Shown here piece after piece: positions 15,078-22,566 of a stretch of DNA of 24,369 nt. How positions within the stretch are numbered: the stretch's first letter is position 1; each line of letters opens with the position of its first letter. The position numbers and the translations under genes were made by a program. The stretch lies in assembly GCA_002304785.1 (NCBI GenBank), contig DBMG01000173.1, positions 315 to 24,683 of the forward strand, given 5' to 3'. This DNA comes from Candidatus Accumulibacter sp. UBA704 (GTDB taxonomy: Bacteria > Pseudomonadota > Gammaproteobacteria > Burkholderiales > Rhodocyclaceae). The notes beneath the pieces are model-generated. The model was not told where the DNA came from. It worked only from the letters and a program-made list of their open reading frames with translations, and did not search any database.

Positions 15078-15901
15078 AAAAATTCCTGGCTCACGGGCGG
15101 GCCGATTTCCTGGCTGGTCTGGCAGTGGTCTTGCCGGTGGCGGTCTCCGTCGCGGTGGTGATCTGGTTGTTTGGCGCGGTCTCAAATTTAACCGATTCTC
15201 TTCTTCTATTGGTGCCAAAGGACTGGATTCGGAATGGCGAAGGGTCGCTGCACCTCTATTCTAGGGTTCTTGCTTTATTGGTGGCGCTTTTGCTGATTGG
15301 GTTGGTAGGCCGACTGGGTCGCTACTACTTCGGCAAAAAGCTGATTCAGGGAGTAGACGTGATTCTGATGCGCGTGCCTTTGCTCAACAGGCTCTACACG
15401 GGCTTGAAGCAGATTCACGAAGCCTTCACCTCCAGCAAGGCCTCCTCCTTCAAAAAGGTGGTGCTGGTGGAGTTTCCGCGGCCCGGCCTCTTCTCACTTG
15501 GTTTCGTCACGGGCGCGAAAAACGCTGAGGCGCGGAGTAAAACCAAAAAACGGCTGCTGGGGGTTTTCGTACCCACTCCGCCCCTCACCAGTGGTTCCAT
15601 TGTCCTCGTGCCCGAAGCCGATGTGGTCAAGCTCGATATGTCTGTAGCCGACGGGCTGAAATTCATCATGAGCCTGGGCTCGGTCTCCCCAGCATACTTT
15701 TCTCAAGAAACGGTCGTAATTGCGAAAACTGTAAGCGATTCAAAGGGCACTGGCTTCGGCGTAAGCGGGGAGGCGGACTGGAACTTTGTCTCGCCTGCCC
15801 TGTCTCCAAAGCTTGTCGGTCGCGCGGAAGTAAACTTGAGCACACCTGGCGCTGGAATTGGTGGTCCCTGCGTCGGCGTAGACGGGTTTACGAAAAGCTG
15901 A
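15074..15901 (+). CDS. DUF502 family membrane protein
   Basis: From the ATG at 15074 the protein has 275 residues, starting MKKFLAHGRADFLAGLAVVL. Two membrane spans lie near residues 12-34 and 64-80. The soluble part contains PLLNRLYTGLKQIHEAF, VVLVEFPRPGLFSLGFVTG, FVPTPPLTSGSIVLVP and KLDMSVADGLKFIMSLGSVSP, all standard DUF502 features. The family is widespread and its biochemical function is not established. The last 60 or so residues, Gly- and Ser-rich after the conserved core, are longer than usual. The start overlaps the stop of the Thivi_2564-type gene, so both are read from one sigma-54 type promoter if that prediction holds. The longer frame to 15002 starts at GTG inside the previous gene. 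Confidence 0.85.
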   Translation: MKKFLAHGRADFLAGLAVVLPVAVSVAVVIWLFGAVSNLTDSLLLLVPKDWIRNGEGSLHLYSRVLALLVALLLIGLVGRLGRYYFGKKLIQGVDVILMRVPLLNRLYTGLKQIHEAFTSSKASSFKKVVLVEFPRPGLFSLGFVTGAKNAEARSKTKKRLLGVFVPTPPLTSGSIVLVPEADVVKLDMSVADGLKFIMSLGSVSPAYFSQETVVIAKTVSDSKGTGFGVSGEADWNFVSPALSPKLVGRAEVNLSTPGAGIGGPCVGVDGFTKS

Positions 15902-15999
15902 GCCGGATGCGTGTGGATGTCCGGAAAGGAGAGCCATAACCCAAGCCCAACTTCAGTCCTTGGTGTTCGAAATCGTAACGCATTCCGGCCTCTAGGCAG

Positions 16000-16048
16000 T
16001 CGTGCAGAGTGCAAGGTGTTAGGAGCCGGAACGTGGTAATTTGCATGA
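16000..16048 (+). promoter_or_regulatory. Paired palindromic enhancer-like sites, pair B
   Basis: TCGTGCAGAGTGCAAGG at 16000-16016 is followed by ACGTGGTAATTTGCATG starting at 16031, again 31 bp later. In the second copy the right half-site is displaced by one base, so this is the weakest pair. The two lie at about -139 and -108 from the predicted transcription start. Confidence 0.55.
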
Positions 16049-16120
16049 ACAAGAAGCACGTTCCCACCCTGCAAGCTCATAATCCACTGATTGGCAGAAT
16101 GATGACCGACCGGAAGCCAG

Positions 16121-16136
16121 CGGCACATCTCTAGCT
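16121..16136 (+). promoter_or_regulatory. Sigma-54 type -24/-12 promoter of a small gene
   Basis: CGGCAC-ATCTC-TAGCT keeps the GG-N10-GC spacing and ends in GCT like the other three elements of this set. The predicted start is about 16147, which is the ATG itself, so the transcript would be leaderless or the start prediction is off by a few bases. Confidence 0.5.
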
Positions 16137-16146
16137 GGAAAGAAGC

Positions 16147-16341
16147 ATGAGAAGAAATCCATTCAAGGACTGCATTCTATCGGAGTATTCTTTCGGTATC
16201 AGCGTGGTGCCCCGGAGAATCGTCCTGACACGCTTCGAGGAACTGGCAACGATTCGGGGCGACTGGTTGCACAAGGTGTCAGCATCCGATTTGGAAGCCG
16301 CCCGGCAGCAAGCCATGGAAGCTGCCGCGAAGAATAACTGA
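16147..16341 (+). CDS. Small hypothetical protein
   Basis: This 64-residue protein starts MRRNPFKDCILSEYSFGISV and ends in an Ala-rich helix, ARQQAMEAAAKNN. GGAAAG lies about five bases before the ATG and could serve as a ribosome site if the transcript begins upstream. The composition is basic at the N-terminus and amphipathic at the C-terminus. There is no signal peptide or membrane span. I do not recognise a family. The position directly behind enhancer pair B and a -24/-12 element suggests it is a real, regulated small gene. Confidence 0.5.
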   Translation: MRRNPFKDCILSEYSFGISVVPRRIVLTRFEELATIRGDWLHKVSASDLEAARQQAMEAAAKNN

Positions 16342-16571
16342 ACGCGCCGGTAACCACCTCACCTCGGTATTTTTCACCGTTTGCGCAAGAGCGGCATCGA
16401 CGAGGAGTTGTTCGACGTCATATCCGGCTTCGAAGCGCTGAAAGGAATGCGGCCTAGCGGCAAATGCCGGTATTGAGAAGGAAACAACCCCATGGTTCGA
16501 CTCGTCGTGCTTTGTTTTCAATTTGACTTGCTCCTGTCTGAGCCACCATCGGAGATCGCGCTGAACCACTT

Positions 16572-17648
16572 ATGAAAAACCGGAGCAGTACAACATCTCA
16601 GTTGCCGCCCTCGCTCAAGATCACAGAATTTGCCACCGAACGAGCCACATCCAACCCGTTGCTGCCACACACCTGGTCCATAGTGCTGGCCGGCGGCGAA
16701 GGCGAACGCCTTCGGGTGCTTACAAAGAGGTGGTTGGGCAAGCACCGACCCAAACAGTATTGCGCCTTCGTCGGCAACCGGTCGATGCTGCAGCACACTC
16801 TGGATCGCGCCGTGGTGCTTTCGGGCATGGACCGCACGTTGGTGGTGGTCGCCAGACAACATGCTCCTGATGTGTGGAACCGTTTGGAGAGTATTCACTG
16901 GGAACAAACAGTTCTGCAGCCACGCAACTGCGGCACCGCTCCCGGCATCTTCCTTCCACTTGCACATATTTACTTGAAGGACCCCGAGGCGACAGTTTTG
17001 ATCCTTCCCTCCGATCATTTCGTGTTTCCGGAGGCCAGATTTTTGACAGCTCTGCAAAGCGTGGTTGCAACGGCCCATCGATTGCCTGACAAACTCGTGC
17101 TCTTGGGGGCTCACGCGAGTGGTCCAGAAACCGAATACGGTTGGATTCTACCTGGCCAGATTGTTGACCGGGTGGATGGCCGCGTCGTTCGCACAGTTGA
17201 GAGCTTTCGGGAAAAGCCCAACCGCGCTGACGCCGAAGCCCTCCTCGCTGCCGGGGGGCTCTGGAACACCATGGTGATGGCCGCGCGCGTGAAGACGTTA
17301 TGGGAACTGGGGCGACACGTTCCGGCGATGATGACCGCGTTCGGAAGCCTCACGCATTACCTCGGCTCCGAACGAGAATCGCAAATGCTCGACTCTCTTT
17401 ATGAGCACATGCCGGACGTCAACTTCTCTTCCCACCTCGTTGAGAAAGTCCCTACTGCTTCGGTGGTCGTCGAGCTAAACGATGTGGTGTGGAGCGACTG
17501 GGGCAACGAGAAACGAATCACAGAGACCCTCCGGCGGATCGGCAAGACGCCTTTGTTTGCGATCACCTCTGGTTCGCCTGACCAGGCGCAACATCCCAGC
17601 TTGACCCGACCGTGTGCCAGAACACCGCTCCTCCCGGACGGACATTAA
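16572..17648 (+). CDS. Mannose-1-phosphate guanylyltransferase-like nucleotidyltransferase
   Basis: This 358-residue protein belongs to the sugar-phosphate nucleotidyltransferase fold and most resembles GDP-mannose pyrophosphorylase. The nucleotide loop is SIVLAGGEGERLRVLTKR with KHRPKQYCAF after it. Further motifs are RNCGTAPGIFLPL, VLILPSDHFVFPE, LLGAHASGPETEYGWILPG and FREKPNRADAEALLAAGG with WNTMV. These match the GTP- and mannose-binding regions. The enzyme would make GDP-mannose for polysaccharide or glycolipid synthesis in the cytoplasm. The first 30 residues precede the conserved core and lack family features, so the true start might be internal; the ribosome site of the ATG at 16572 is weak. 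Its TAA overlaps the ATG of the next small frame (TAATG). Confidence 0.85.
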   Translation: MKNRSSTTSQLPPSLKITEFATERATSNPLLPHTWSIVLAGGEGERLRVLTKRWLGKHRPKQYCAFVGNRSMLQHTLDRAVVLSGMDRTLVVVARQHAPDVWNRLESIHWEQTVLQPRNCGTAPGIFLPLAHIYLKDPEATVLILPSDHFVFPEARFLTALQSVVATAHRLPDKLVLLGAHASGPETEYGWILPGQIVDRVDGRVVRTVESFREKPNRADAEALLAAGGLWNTMVMAARVKTLWELGRHVPAMMTAFGSLTHYLGSERESQMLDSLYEHMPDVNFSSHLVEKVPTASVVVELNDVVWSDWGNEKRITETLRRIGKTPLFAITSGSPDQAQHPSLTRPCARTPLLPDGH

Positions 17649-17818
17649 TGGTTATGCACATTCTTGCTTGGGCTCAGTTCGGACGCGACCGCACGTTCCA
17701 TGGCTTCTTCGACCAGTGGCTGCGGCTCTGGACCTGGTTACAATTCACGGAGATGCACGACCAGAACGACTGGGTCGATTACCCGGAATTCACGCTCCAT
17801 CCCCACCTCAGGCAATGA
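17648..17818 (+). CDS. Small Trp-rich hypothetical protein
   Basis: A 56-residue frame starts on the last base of the guanylyltransferase stop codon (TAATG), an arrangement common for coupled genes. It reads MVMHILAWAQFGRDRTFHGF and later QWLRLWTWLQFTEMHDQNDW. It is rich in Trp, Phe and His, with no signal peptide. I know no family. Its end overlaps the convergent VIT1-type gene by 11 bases. The overlap with the upstream stop favours a real gene, but length and lack of homologues known to me leave it doubtful. Confidence 0.4.
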   Translation: MVMHILAWAQFGRDRTFHGFFDQWLRLWTWLQFTEMHDQNDWVDYPEFTLHPHLRQ

Positions 17819-18494
17819 ACTTGGCGATGAGATAGGCCACGCCCGCGGCCAGGCTGCCGACCAGCGCGGTCTGCCACGCGCCATTGAGCTTGGGAACCCC
17901 GGTGAAGTGGCCTTTCACGAACCCAAACACCGCCAGGGTCAGCAAGGTGATGACGGCCGGCACCCCCAATGCACGCCCGGAATCATGCAACAGCATGTAG
18001 GGCGCGAGGGGCACCAGTCCGCCAACGACGTAGGATGTTCCGATGGTCAGGGCGCTGCGCAGGGCACGTTTGGGGTCCGGCTCCTCCAAACCCAACTCGA
18101 AGCGCATCATGAAATCGCGCCACGCTTCGGGCTTCCGTTCCAGGGCGATGACGATTGGCGCGCATTCCTCTGCCGTCACGCCATACTGATGGAAGATGTC
18201 CACGATCTCCTGCTTTTCGACGTCCGCCTTCTCCAGGATCTCTTGTTCCTCGCGCCGGCGCTCGTTCAAGAAATGCTCTACGTCGCTCCTGGCTGCCAGG
18301 CAGCCTCCGAGCCCCATCGCAATGGACCCAGCCGCGATCTCCGCCAGCCCGGCCGTTACGACAATGTGGGTGGAGGTCAACGCGCCGGAGATGCCCGCCG
18401 CCAGGGCGAACGGTACCGTCAAGCCGTCCGCCATGCCAATCACCACGTCGCGGACCGTATCACTCCCGGAGAAATGTTGTTCGATGTGTTGCAT
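17808..18494 (-). CDS. VIT1/CCC1 family transporter
   Basis: From the ATG at 18494 the protein has 228 residues. The core begins DTVRDVVIGMADGLTVPFAL, the standard VIT1/CCC1 opening, followed by AGLAEIAAGSIAMGLGGCLA with family Glu and Met residues. A charged cytoplasmic helical region (EHFLNERRREEQEILEK and on) corresponds to the metal-binding insert, and three more membrane spans follow. Relatives move ferrous iron or manganese out of the cytosol, into vacuoles in plants and yeast. The bacterial members are less studied, so iron or manganese export is an inference. A TTG two codons upstream could also be the start. It is convergent with the preceding small gene. Confidence 0.88.
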   Translation of the reverse strand: MQHIEQHFSGSDTVRDVVIGMADGLTVPFALAAGISGALTSTHIVVTAGLAEIAAGSIAMGLGGCLAARSDVEHFLNERRREEQEILEKADVEKQEIVDIFHQYGVTAEECAPIVIALERKPEAWRDFMMRFELGLEEPDPKRALRSALTIGTSYVVGGLVPLAPYMLLHDSGRALGVPAVITLLTLAVFGFVKGHFTGVPKLNGAWQTALVGSLAAGVAYLIAKFIA

Positions 18495-18870
18495 ATCCAA
18501 ACTTCAGGGGAAGCTCTTGATCACGCAGCGCCCCGAGCACCGTCAAGGCAGGATTGAGAAGAGCTTCGAAATGAAATCGCATAGACGCCATGGCCATTCA
18601 CCACCATTCACTGACCATCGGGGTGTATCCTGGTCTTCCTGACGACTCTCCGTCCTCAGGGAGACCGGAGCTGGAAAAAACCTTGCAGGCCTGAGAACAA
18701 ATTAGTGTGAGGGCTTGAGGAAAGGGCATACAGAGTCTCAGTAATTAGCGGCGCCGCATGCCCTGGCCCCACCCCCAACGTGCCCACGTCGGCCGTTCCT
18801 CCATACTGCCGGAAGACGGCGTTGTCGGTAAGGCCCACAGCCATCCCGCCTGCGTGCAGCCAACCATTGG
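18495..18870. other. Intergenic stretch upstream of the VIT1-type gene
   Basis: I see no gene I can support in these 376 bases. A minus-strand frame (18656-18895) has a fairly protein-like composition but starts at TTG and resembles no family known to me. No enhancer-type palindrome or -24/-12 element of the local set is present. Confidence 0.45.
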
Positions 18871-19149
18871 TCAGGTTATAGCTGCGCCTTGGCAAGCTTC
18901 ACGGTCGTCAGAGCCTCGATGACTGCGTGGCGACGTTTCGCTGTGACGCTCGTCCCTGTGCCTCCCCGGGAGTCTTGTGGCCAACTGGCAGCCCTCCCCG
19001 CTCAATCGCTTCAATTTCTTCCGATTACTCATCAAAAGGCATGCCAAGGCCGCCAAGGCTGCCAGGCAAATCAGCAATGCCAGACTAAGCTCGCAAAGCA
19101 CTCTGATGACAGGGTGAGACTCGGTGGGGGTGAGCAGGTTCCATTTCAT
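18871..19149 (-). CDS. Small single-span membrane protein (hypothetical)
   Basis: From the ATG at 19149 the frame gives 92 residues: MKWNLLTPTESHPVIRVLCE, then a strong membrane span (SLALLICLAALAALACLL), then a Lys/Arg-rich tail with SNRKKLKRLSGEG. The last 40 residues are unusually rich in Arg, Ser and His; a different frame over the same bases reads more like a normal helical tail (KRRHAVIEALTTVKLAKAQL), so a frameshift is possible. I do not recognise a family. No strong ribosome site is visible; a small hairpin (GTGCG/CGCAC) lies just upstream. It sits behind enhancer pair C and a sigma-54 type promoter, which is the main reason to take it as a gene. Confidence 0.5.
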   Translation of the reverse strand: MKWNLLTPTESHPVIRVLCELSLALLICLAALAALACLLMSNRKKLKRLSGEGCQLATRLPGRHRDERHSETSPRSHRGSDDREACQGAAIT

Positions 19150-19186
19150 ATTTGTGCGCCCGACGCACTTCGGCGACCTACCCCTA

Positions 19187-19202
19187 AGCGGGTGTCGTAC
19201 CA
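19187..19202 (-). promoter_or_regulatory. Sigma-54 type -24/-12 promoter of the small membrane protein gene
   Basis: TGGTAC-GACAC-CCGCT on the minus strand keeps the GG-N10-GC spacing and the YGGYAC form at -24. The predicted start is about 19176, giving a 27-base leader before the ATG at 19149. Confidence 0.6.
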
Positions 19203-19276
19203 AGCCACAGGCAAACGGCGTTCGATGCGTTTTCTGCGATTCCGGTAGAACCGGAGTGGTGAAGCGGATTTGGGCA

Positions 19277-19324
19277 TCGTGCGATTTGCACATTGCCACG
19301 CACGAAATCCTGCAACGTGCAATG
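19277..19324 (-). promoter_or_regulatory. Paired palindromic enhancer-like sites, pair C
   Basis: TCGTGCGATTTGCACAT at 19277-19293 and TCCTGCAACGTGCAATG at 19308-19324 start exactly 31 bp apart. They lie at about -109 and -140 from the predicted transcription start of the small membrane protein gene. Confidence 0.7.
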
Positions 19325-19383
19325 ACACAGTCAGCCGCGCTTGATCCTCAAATGCTCCAGGCCGCGTTTCGATGCTCTTGGCC

Positions 19384-21831
19384 TTAATGCCGGGCACGCT
19401 CATGTTCACCCTTTTCTGCATTGCCGGCGCGCTCTGAGTTTGGTCCGCTGACAGCGACAGAATAGTTCCTGCCTTCCCAGCTTTGCGTATGTTTCCAAAA
19501 TAAAGTGAACTCGATAACTGAGCTGTCCCGGCAGTTTTCCGTGGGAAGATCGGCGCACCACAAATTCAGCGCGCTGATATGAGTAGCGTCCGTTTTGTTG
19601 GTGCTCGTCCAGGCATTGGCTGACCAAACGACAATCGCGTCTGCTGCCAGGATAAGCCGCAGGATTTTGCCCGGCGGCATTCGGCGAAGCGGGTGGCGAA
19701 AGCTCCAAATCTCATGACGGCTCACCACCGGGTTGACGACATAACGCTGGAAGGCAGGTTCGACGCGATCGAAACACACGCCGTCGTGAGCGCTGCGCAC
19801 GAGGGAGACATATTCCGCATGTGACCAGCACAGCGGCATGGCGGCACCCGTGGGCAGGCCGCGCCGCATTCCCGCATGCTCCCCGGCGTCCCACAACTGC
19901 TCGCTGATCATGCCGCCCTGGTTGGCGAACTTCTCCATCGCGGCAAGGAAGGGCATCGGATCCCGTCCCGCAGCCAGTTCATAATGGCCGCGCTCGCCCG
20001 TCAGTATCGGCCACGCGCGGCCAACGCCGGTCCCATCGTAAGCACCGCCGTCAGCCTTCTGCCCGTAGGCATCGTGATTGTACCGGCCCCAGCACGGACC
20101 TTGCGGCAAGTCACGCTTGAGCAGGCGATCCATGACCACGATGGAATCGCGGACGATGGGATCGTTCGCGGCACGAATGCCTAACCGCACCAGGTGTAAA
20201 AAATCCCCGCCGACAACGTTCCTTGCGGGATGTAGGCCGCCACCATTATTGACTGCGAGCACCGTGGTGTTCGGGTCGGCGTGCGGATCGGGCGCCTCAG
20301 GATCTGTGGGATTGATGCGAATGTAATGGCGCCGCAACCCTTCGACCAGATCGCCGGTCGTGGTGACGGTCCACTCCTCGAGGTGGGCGGCCAACCAGTC
20401 GGCATACGCCAAAAGAAAATTCGCCGTGCTGGTTTCATCCTGCTGCTTGGCGAATTCCGCCGCACAGACCAGGCCAGCAATCACCGTTGCCAGGGTCGAG
20501 GGCGAATAGCCCGCATTTTCTTCCCAGCGCTCCTGTGCGGTCACCGGTCCCTGCCGGATGAGATAGCCCGCTGCCCGGAAAATCATAACGCGCGGATCGA
20601 ACCGGCCCAGCGTCGTGCCTTCCCTTTTCAGCCGCCACGCCAACAGGATGGGAGCGGCAATCTCATCCAGTTGCACACCGCACCAATAAGCGTTCCCATT
20701 GATCCAGCTATTTTGCGGGAATCTGCCGTCGTCCCGCTGGATGGCCGCCAGCCAGATTAACGCTCGTAACGGAGTTCCGGTCTGGCCCGAAGCCAGGAGG
20801 GCGGTCGCGCTCTGCGCCAGGTCACGTGTCCAGACCAGGTGATAACCGCCCAGGTCGTTATCGCCCTTGGTCTCGCCCCAAGGGATGCTCATCGACGCCA
20901 CCAGGGCGCCCTGAAAAGTTTTATCTTCATGGGCTAACAGGATGCAGCGGCTCAGCCGATACATGTGACCGCCGTCCGACGTGTGCTCGCTGAAGTCGGA
21001 CTTCGGCTTGACCACTGTGCGTTGCCATTGGCGTACATAAGCCTCGTGATGAACCTCGAACGGCTCCGCCAGCGATTGCAGCAACTTGGCCACCGTGCTC
21101 TGACAACTTCTCCCAAAGGCGATGGCGATCGTAAAGGGGTCCCCGCCCTGAGGAACGATCTCGCCAGTCAGCGCAATGTTGCCATGCCCGGCAGCGCGGA
21201 ATTCCCAGTCCATCTTGAAATTCTTCATCAAATCCTGCCAGCCGTCGCTGGCTCCGACATACCCAACCGAGCGTCGTGAAAACCCGGCGCTGCACCCCAT
21301 CACCAGGTGCACCTCCTTGCGCTCGGCATGCAACAGGTTGTTACCTCCGATCTCCGAACACCAACCGGAGTTCCCCGCCCCTTGACGCGCTATGTGCGGA
21401 GCCAACAGCGCGTAGAGACGCAACTTGCCGCGCAACGACTCATCCAGCACTTCGAGTTTAGTGTGCACCAGCATCACTGACCGGTGCGGGTCGGCAAGGA
21501 TGTGCTTGACGATCCGGTAGCGCCCGTTGCGCTCTGAATTGGTGAGACGGTAGAAAAGACAGTCCCGCTCCGGATATTCGAGCAGGTGGTCCAGATCGCG
21601 CTTTTCCTCGTGGCAAAACGTTTCGCCGTCGCTGATGAGAAATTGAAAATCGCGCGTGTTCGGCTGGTCAACCGAGGGGTAGTAGATTTCGTTGACGATC
21701 CCATGGCTGAGCGTGAACCAGACCCGGCAGCTCGTATGATAGGCGGTGCCCAAGCCTTCTTTGGCACTGGAGGTCCAGCGAGGCTCCATGCCTGGCGTGC
21801 CGAATGCGCGCGAGTTTTTAGATGGGTTCAT
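19384..21831 (-). CDS. Glycoside hydrolase family 15 glucoamylase/glucodextranase-type
   Basis: This 815-residue enzyme is of the bacterial GH15 type that releases glucose from alpha-glucan ends. The N-terminal beta-sandwich domain begins GLGTAYHTSCRVWFTLSHGI and VNEIYYPSVDQPNTRDFQFL. The (alpha/alpha)6 catalytic domain has GGYHLVWTRDLAQS, the probable acid E390 in YWCGVQLDEIAAPILLAWRL, and the probable base E644 in GMISEQLWD. I see no signal peptide, so an intracellular substrate such as glycogen or maltodextrin is likely. Its ATG overlaps the TGA of the HAD gene (ATGA), making it the last gene of an operon whose earlier products phosphorylate and oxidise glucose. Length is typical of the two-domain bacterial form. 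Confidence 0.9.
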   Translation of the reverse strand: MNPSKNSRAFGTPGMEPRWTSSAKEGLGTAYHTSCRVWFTLSHGIVNEIYYPSVDQPNTRDFQFLISDGETFCHEEKRDLDHLLEYPERDCLFYRLTNSERNGRYRIVKHILADPHRSVMLVHTKLEVLDESLRGKLRLYALLAPHIARQGAGNSGWCSEIGGNNLLHAERKEVHLVMGCSAGFSRRSVGYVGASDGWQDLMKNFKMDWEFRAAGHGNIALTGEIVPQGGDPFTIAIAFGRSCQSTVAKLLQSLAEPFEVHHEAYVRQWQRTVVKPKSDFSEHTSDGGHMYRLSRCILLAHEDKTFQGALVASMSIPWGETKGDNDLGGYHLVWTRDLAQSATALLASGQTGTPLRALIWLAAIQRDDGRFPQNSWINGNAYWCGVQLDEIAAPILLAWRLKREGTTLGRFDPRVMIFRAAGYLIRQGPVTAQERWEENAGYSPSTLATVIAGLVCAAEFAKQQDETSTANFLLAYADWLAAHLEEWTVTTTGDLVEGLRRHYIRINPTDPEAPDPHADPNTTVLAVNNGGGLHPARNVVGGDFLHLVRLGIRAANDPIVRDSIVVMDRLLKRDLPQGPCWGRYNHDAYGQKADGGAYDGTGVGRAWPILTGERGHYELAAGRDPMPFLAAMEKFANQGGMISEQLWDAGEHAGMRRGLPTGAAMPLCWSHAEYVSLVRSAHDGVCFDRVEPAFQRYVVNPVVSRHEIWSFRHPLRRMPPGKILRLILAADAIVVWSANAWTSTNKTDATHISALNLWCADLPTENCRDSSVIEFTLFWKHTQSWEGRNYSVAVSGPNSERAGNAEKGEHERARH

Positions 21832-22562
21832 GTTGGGAGGCCAGGCGGCGTTGTAGGCAACTTTCGCCCCGAGGGCTGTAAAGCTTTACAGTCGAAATTC
21901 AACAAATCCCCAATATGCGCGATGCTTAGGTCAGCGTTCGGGTATTTTGCGAGGATTTGCGGGTCCCGAGCGTAATGTCCCTGCCGCACGAAGACGGTCG
22001 TCGCCCGCCGGCCCCAGATCATCTTGATAGCGGCCAGAATGCGCACCTTGTCATCTACCATTACATAATGATCGGCGGGGAAGCGATTCGCAACGTCGCC
22101 CAGTTCCTGCTCCTTGTGCACATAGATCAACACGTTGCCTTTCACCGCCTCGAACAGCCCTGAGCGCTCCACCTTGCGGGGTCGGAAAACGACGTCCCCG
22201 TCAGTAAGGAGGACCGCGGGCCCCCATTGCTTGGCGCGTTCGATGACATCAAGTGACCTGGGGAAGAGGCGGCTGGCGAATGGATAATTTACGAGGAAGC
22301 TCGAAACGGCCAACAGCTCCATATCCTGCGAATACTCGCTTCGGTAACGCTGCAAGGCCCCCAGGTAATCAGCGTAACCAGGCCGCGTTCGCAAACGCTC
22401 GAAAATCGCCCAGTAACACCGCGCCCGTTTGGGGCCGACCTCGCGCTTGAGGTATGTGGTGAGGTCAGCGATGACGCGGTCGTTGTCGAGCAGCGTATTG
22501 TCCACATCGAACAGGAAAACGATTTTGGCTCGTCTCGCAGCGTGTGGAATCTCCCTCTTCAT
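21828..22562 (-). CDS. HAD family hydrolase
   Basis: From the ATG at 22562 the protein has 244 residues. HAD motif I is FLFDVDNTLLD with the nucleophile D19 and acid D21. Motif II is LLTDGD, the Lys of motif III lies in the RPRKVERSG region, and motif IV is YVMVDDKVRIL. It is therefore probably an active phosphatase, but the substrate is not evident; in this operon a sugar phosphate is a reasonable guess. A longer frame to 22712 overlaps the glucokinase gene and is rejected: the chosen ATG lies four bases after that gene's stop. The stop overlaps the glucoamylase start. No membrane span is present. Confidence 0.85.
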   Translation of the reverse strand: MKREIPHAARRAKIVFLFDVDNTLLDNDRVIADLTTYLKREVGPKRARCYWAIFERLRTRPGYADYLGALQRYRSEYSQDMELLAVSSFLVNYPFASRLFPRSLDVIERAKQWGPAVLLTDGDVVFRPRKVERSGLFEAVKGNVLIYVHKEQELGDVANRFPADHYVMVDDKVRILAAIKMIWGRRATTVFVRQGHYARDPQILAKYPNADLSIAHIGDLLNFDCKALQPSGRKLPTTPPGLPT

Positions 22563-22566
22563 TTGG

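Noticed and set aside
15903..15924. CCGGA...TCCGG inverted repeat after the DUF502 gene
   Set aside because: The stem is only 5 bp with a 12-base loop and no U-run, so it is not a convincing terminator.
16379..16478. Short frame reading LRKSGIDEELFDVISGFEAL, reminiscent of a transposase start
   Set aside because: It is only about 30 codons with no start codon, no inverted repeats and no further transposase motifs nearby.
16505..16510. TCGTGC half-site upstream of the guanylyltransferase
   Set aside because: There is no right half-site, no second copy at 31 bp and no -24/-12 element behind it.
17745..17761. TGCACGA half-site resembling the enhancer motif
   Set aside because: Only one half matches, there is no partner 31 bp away, and it lies inside a reading frame.
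18656..18895. 79-codon minus-strand frame with a protein-like Gly-rich composition
   Set aside because: It starts at TTG, has no ribosome site and matches no family I know. It might be a relic but cannot be supported.
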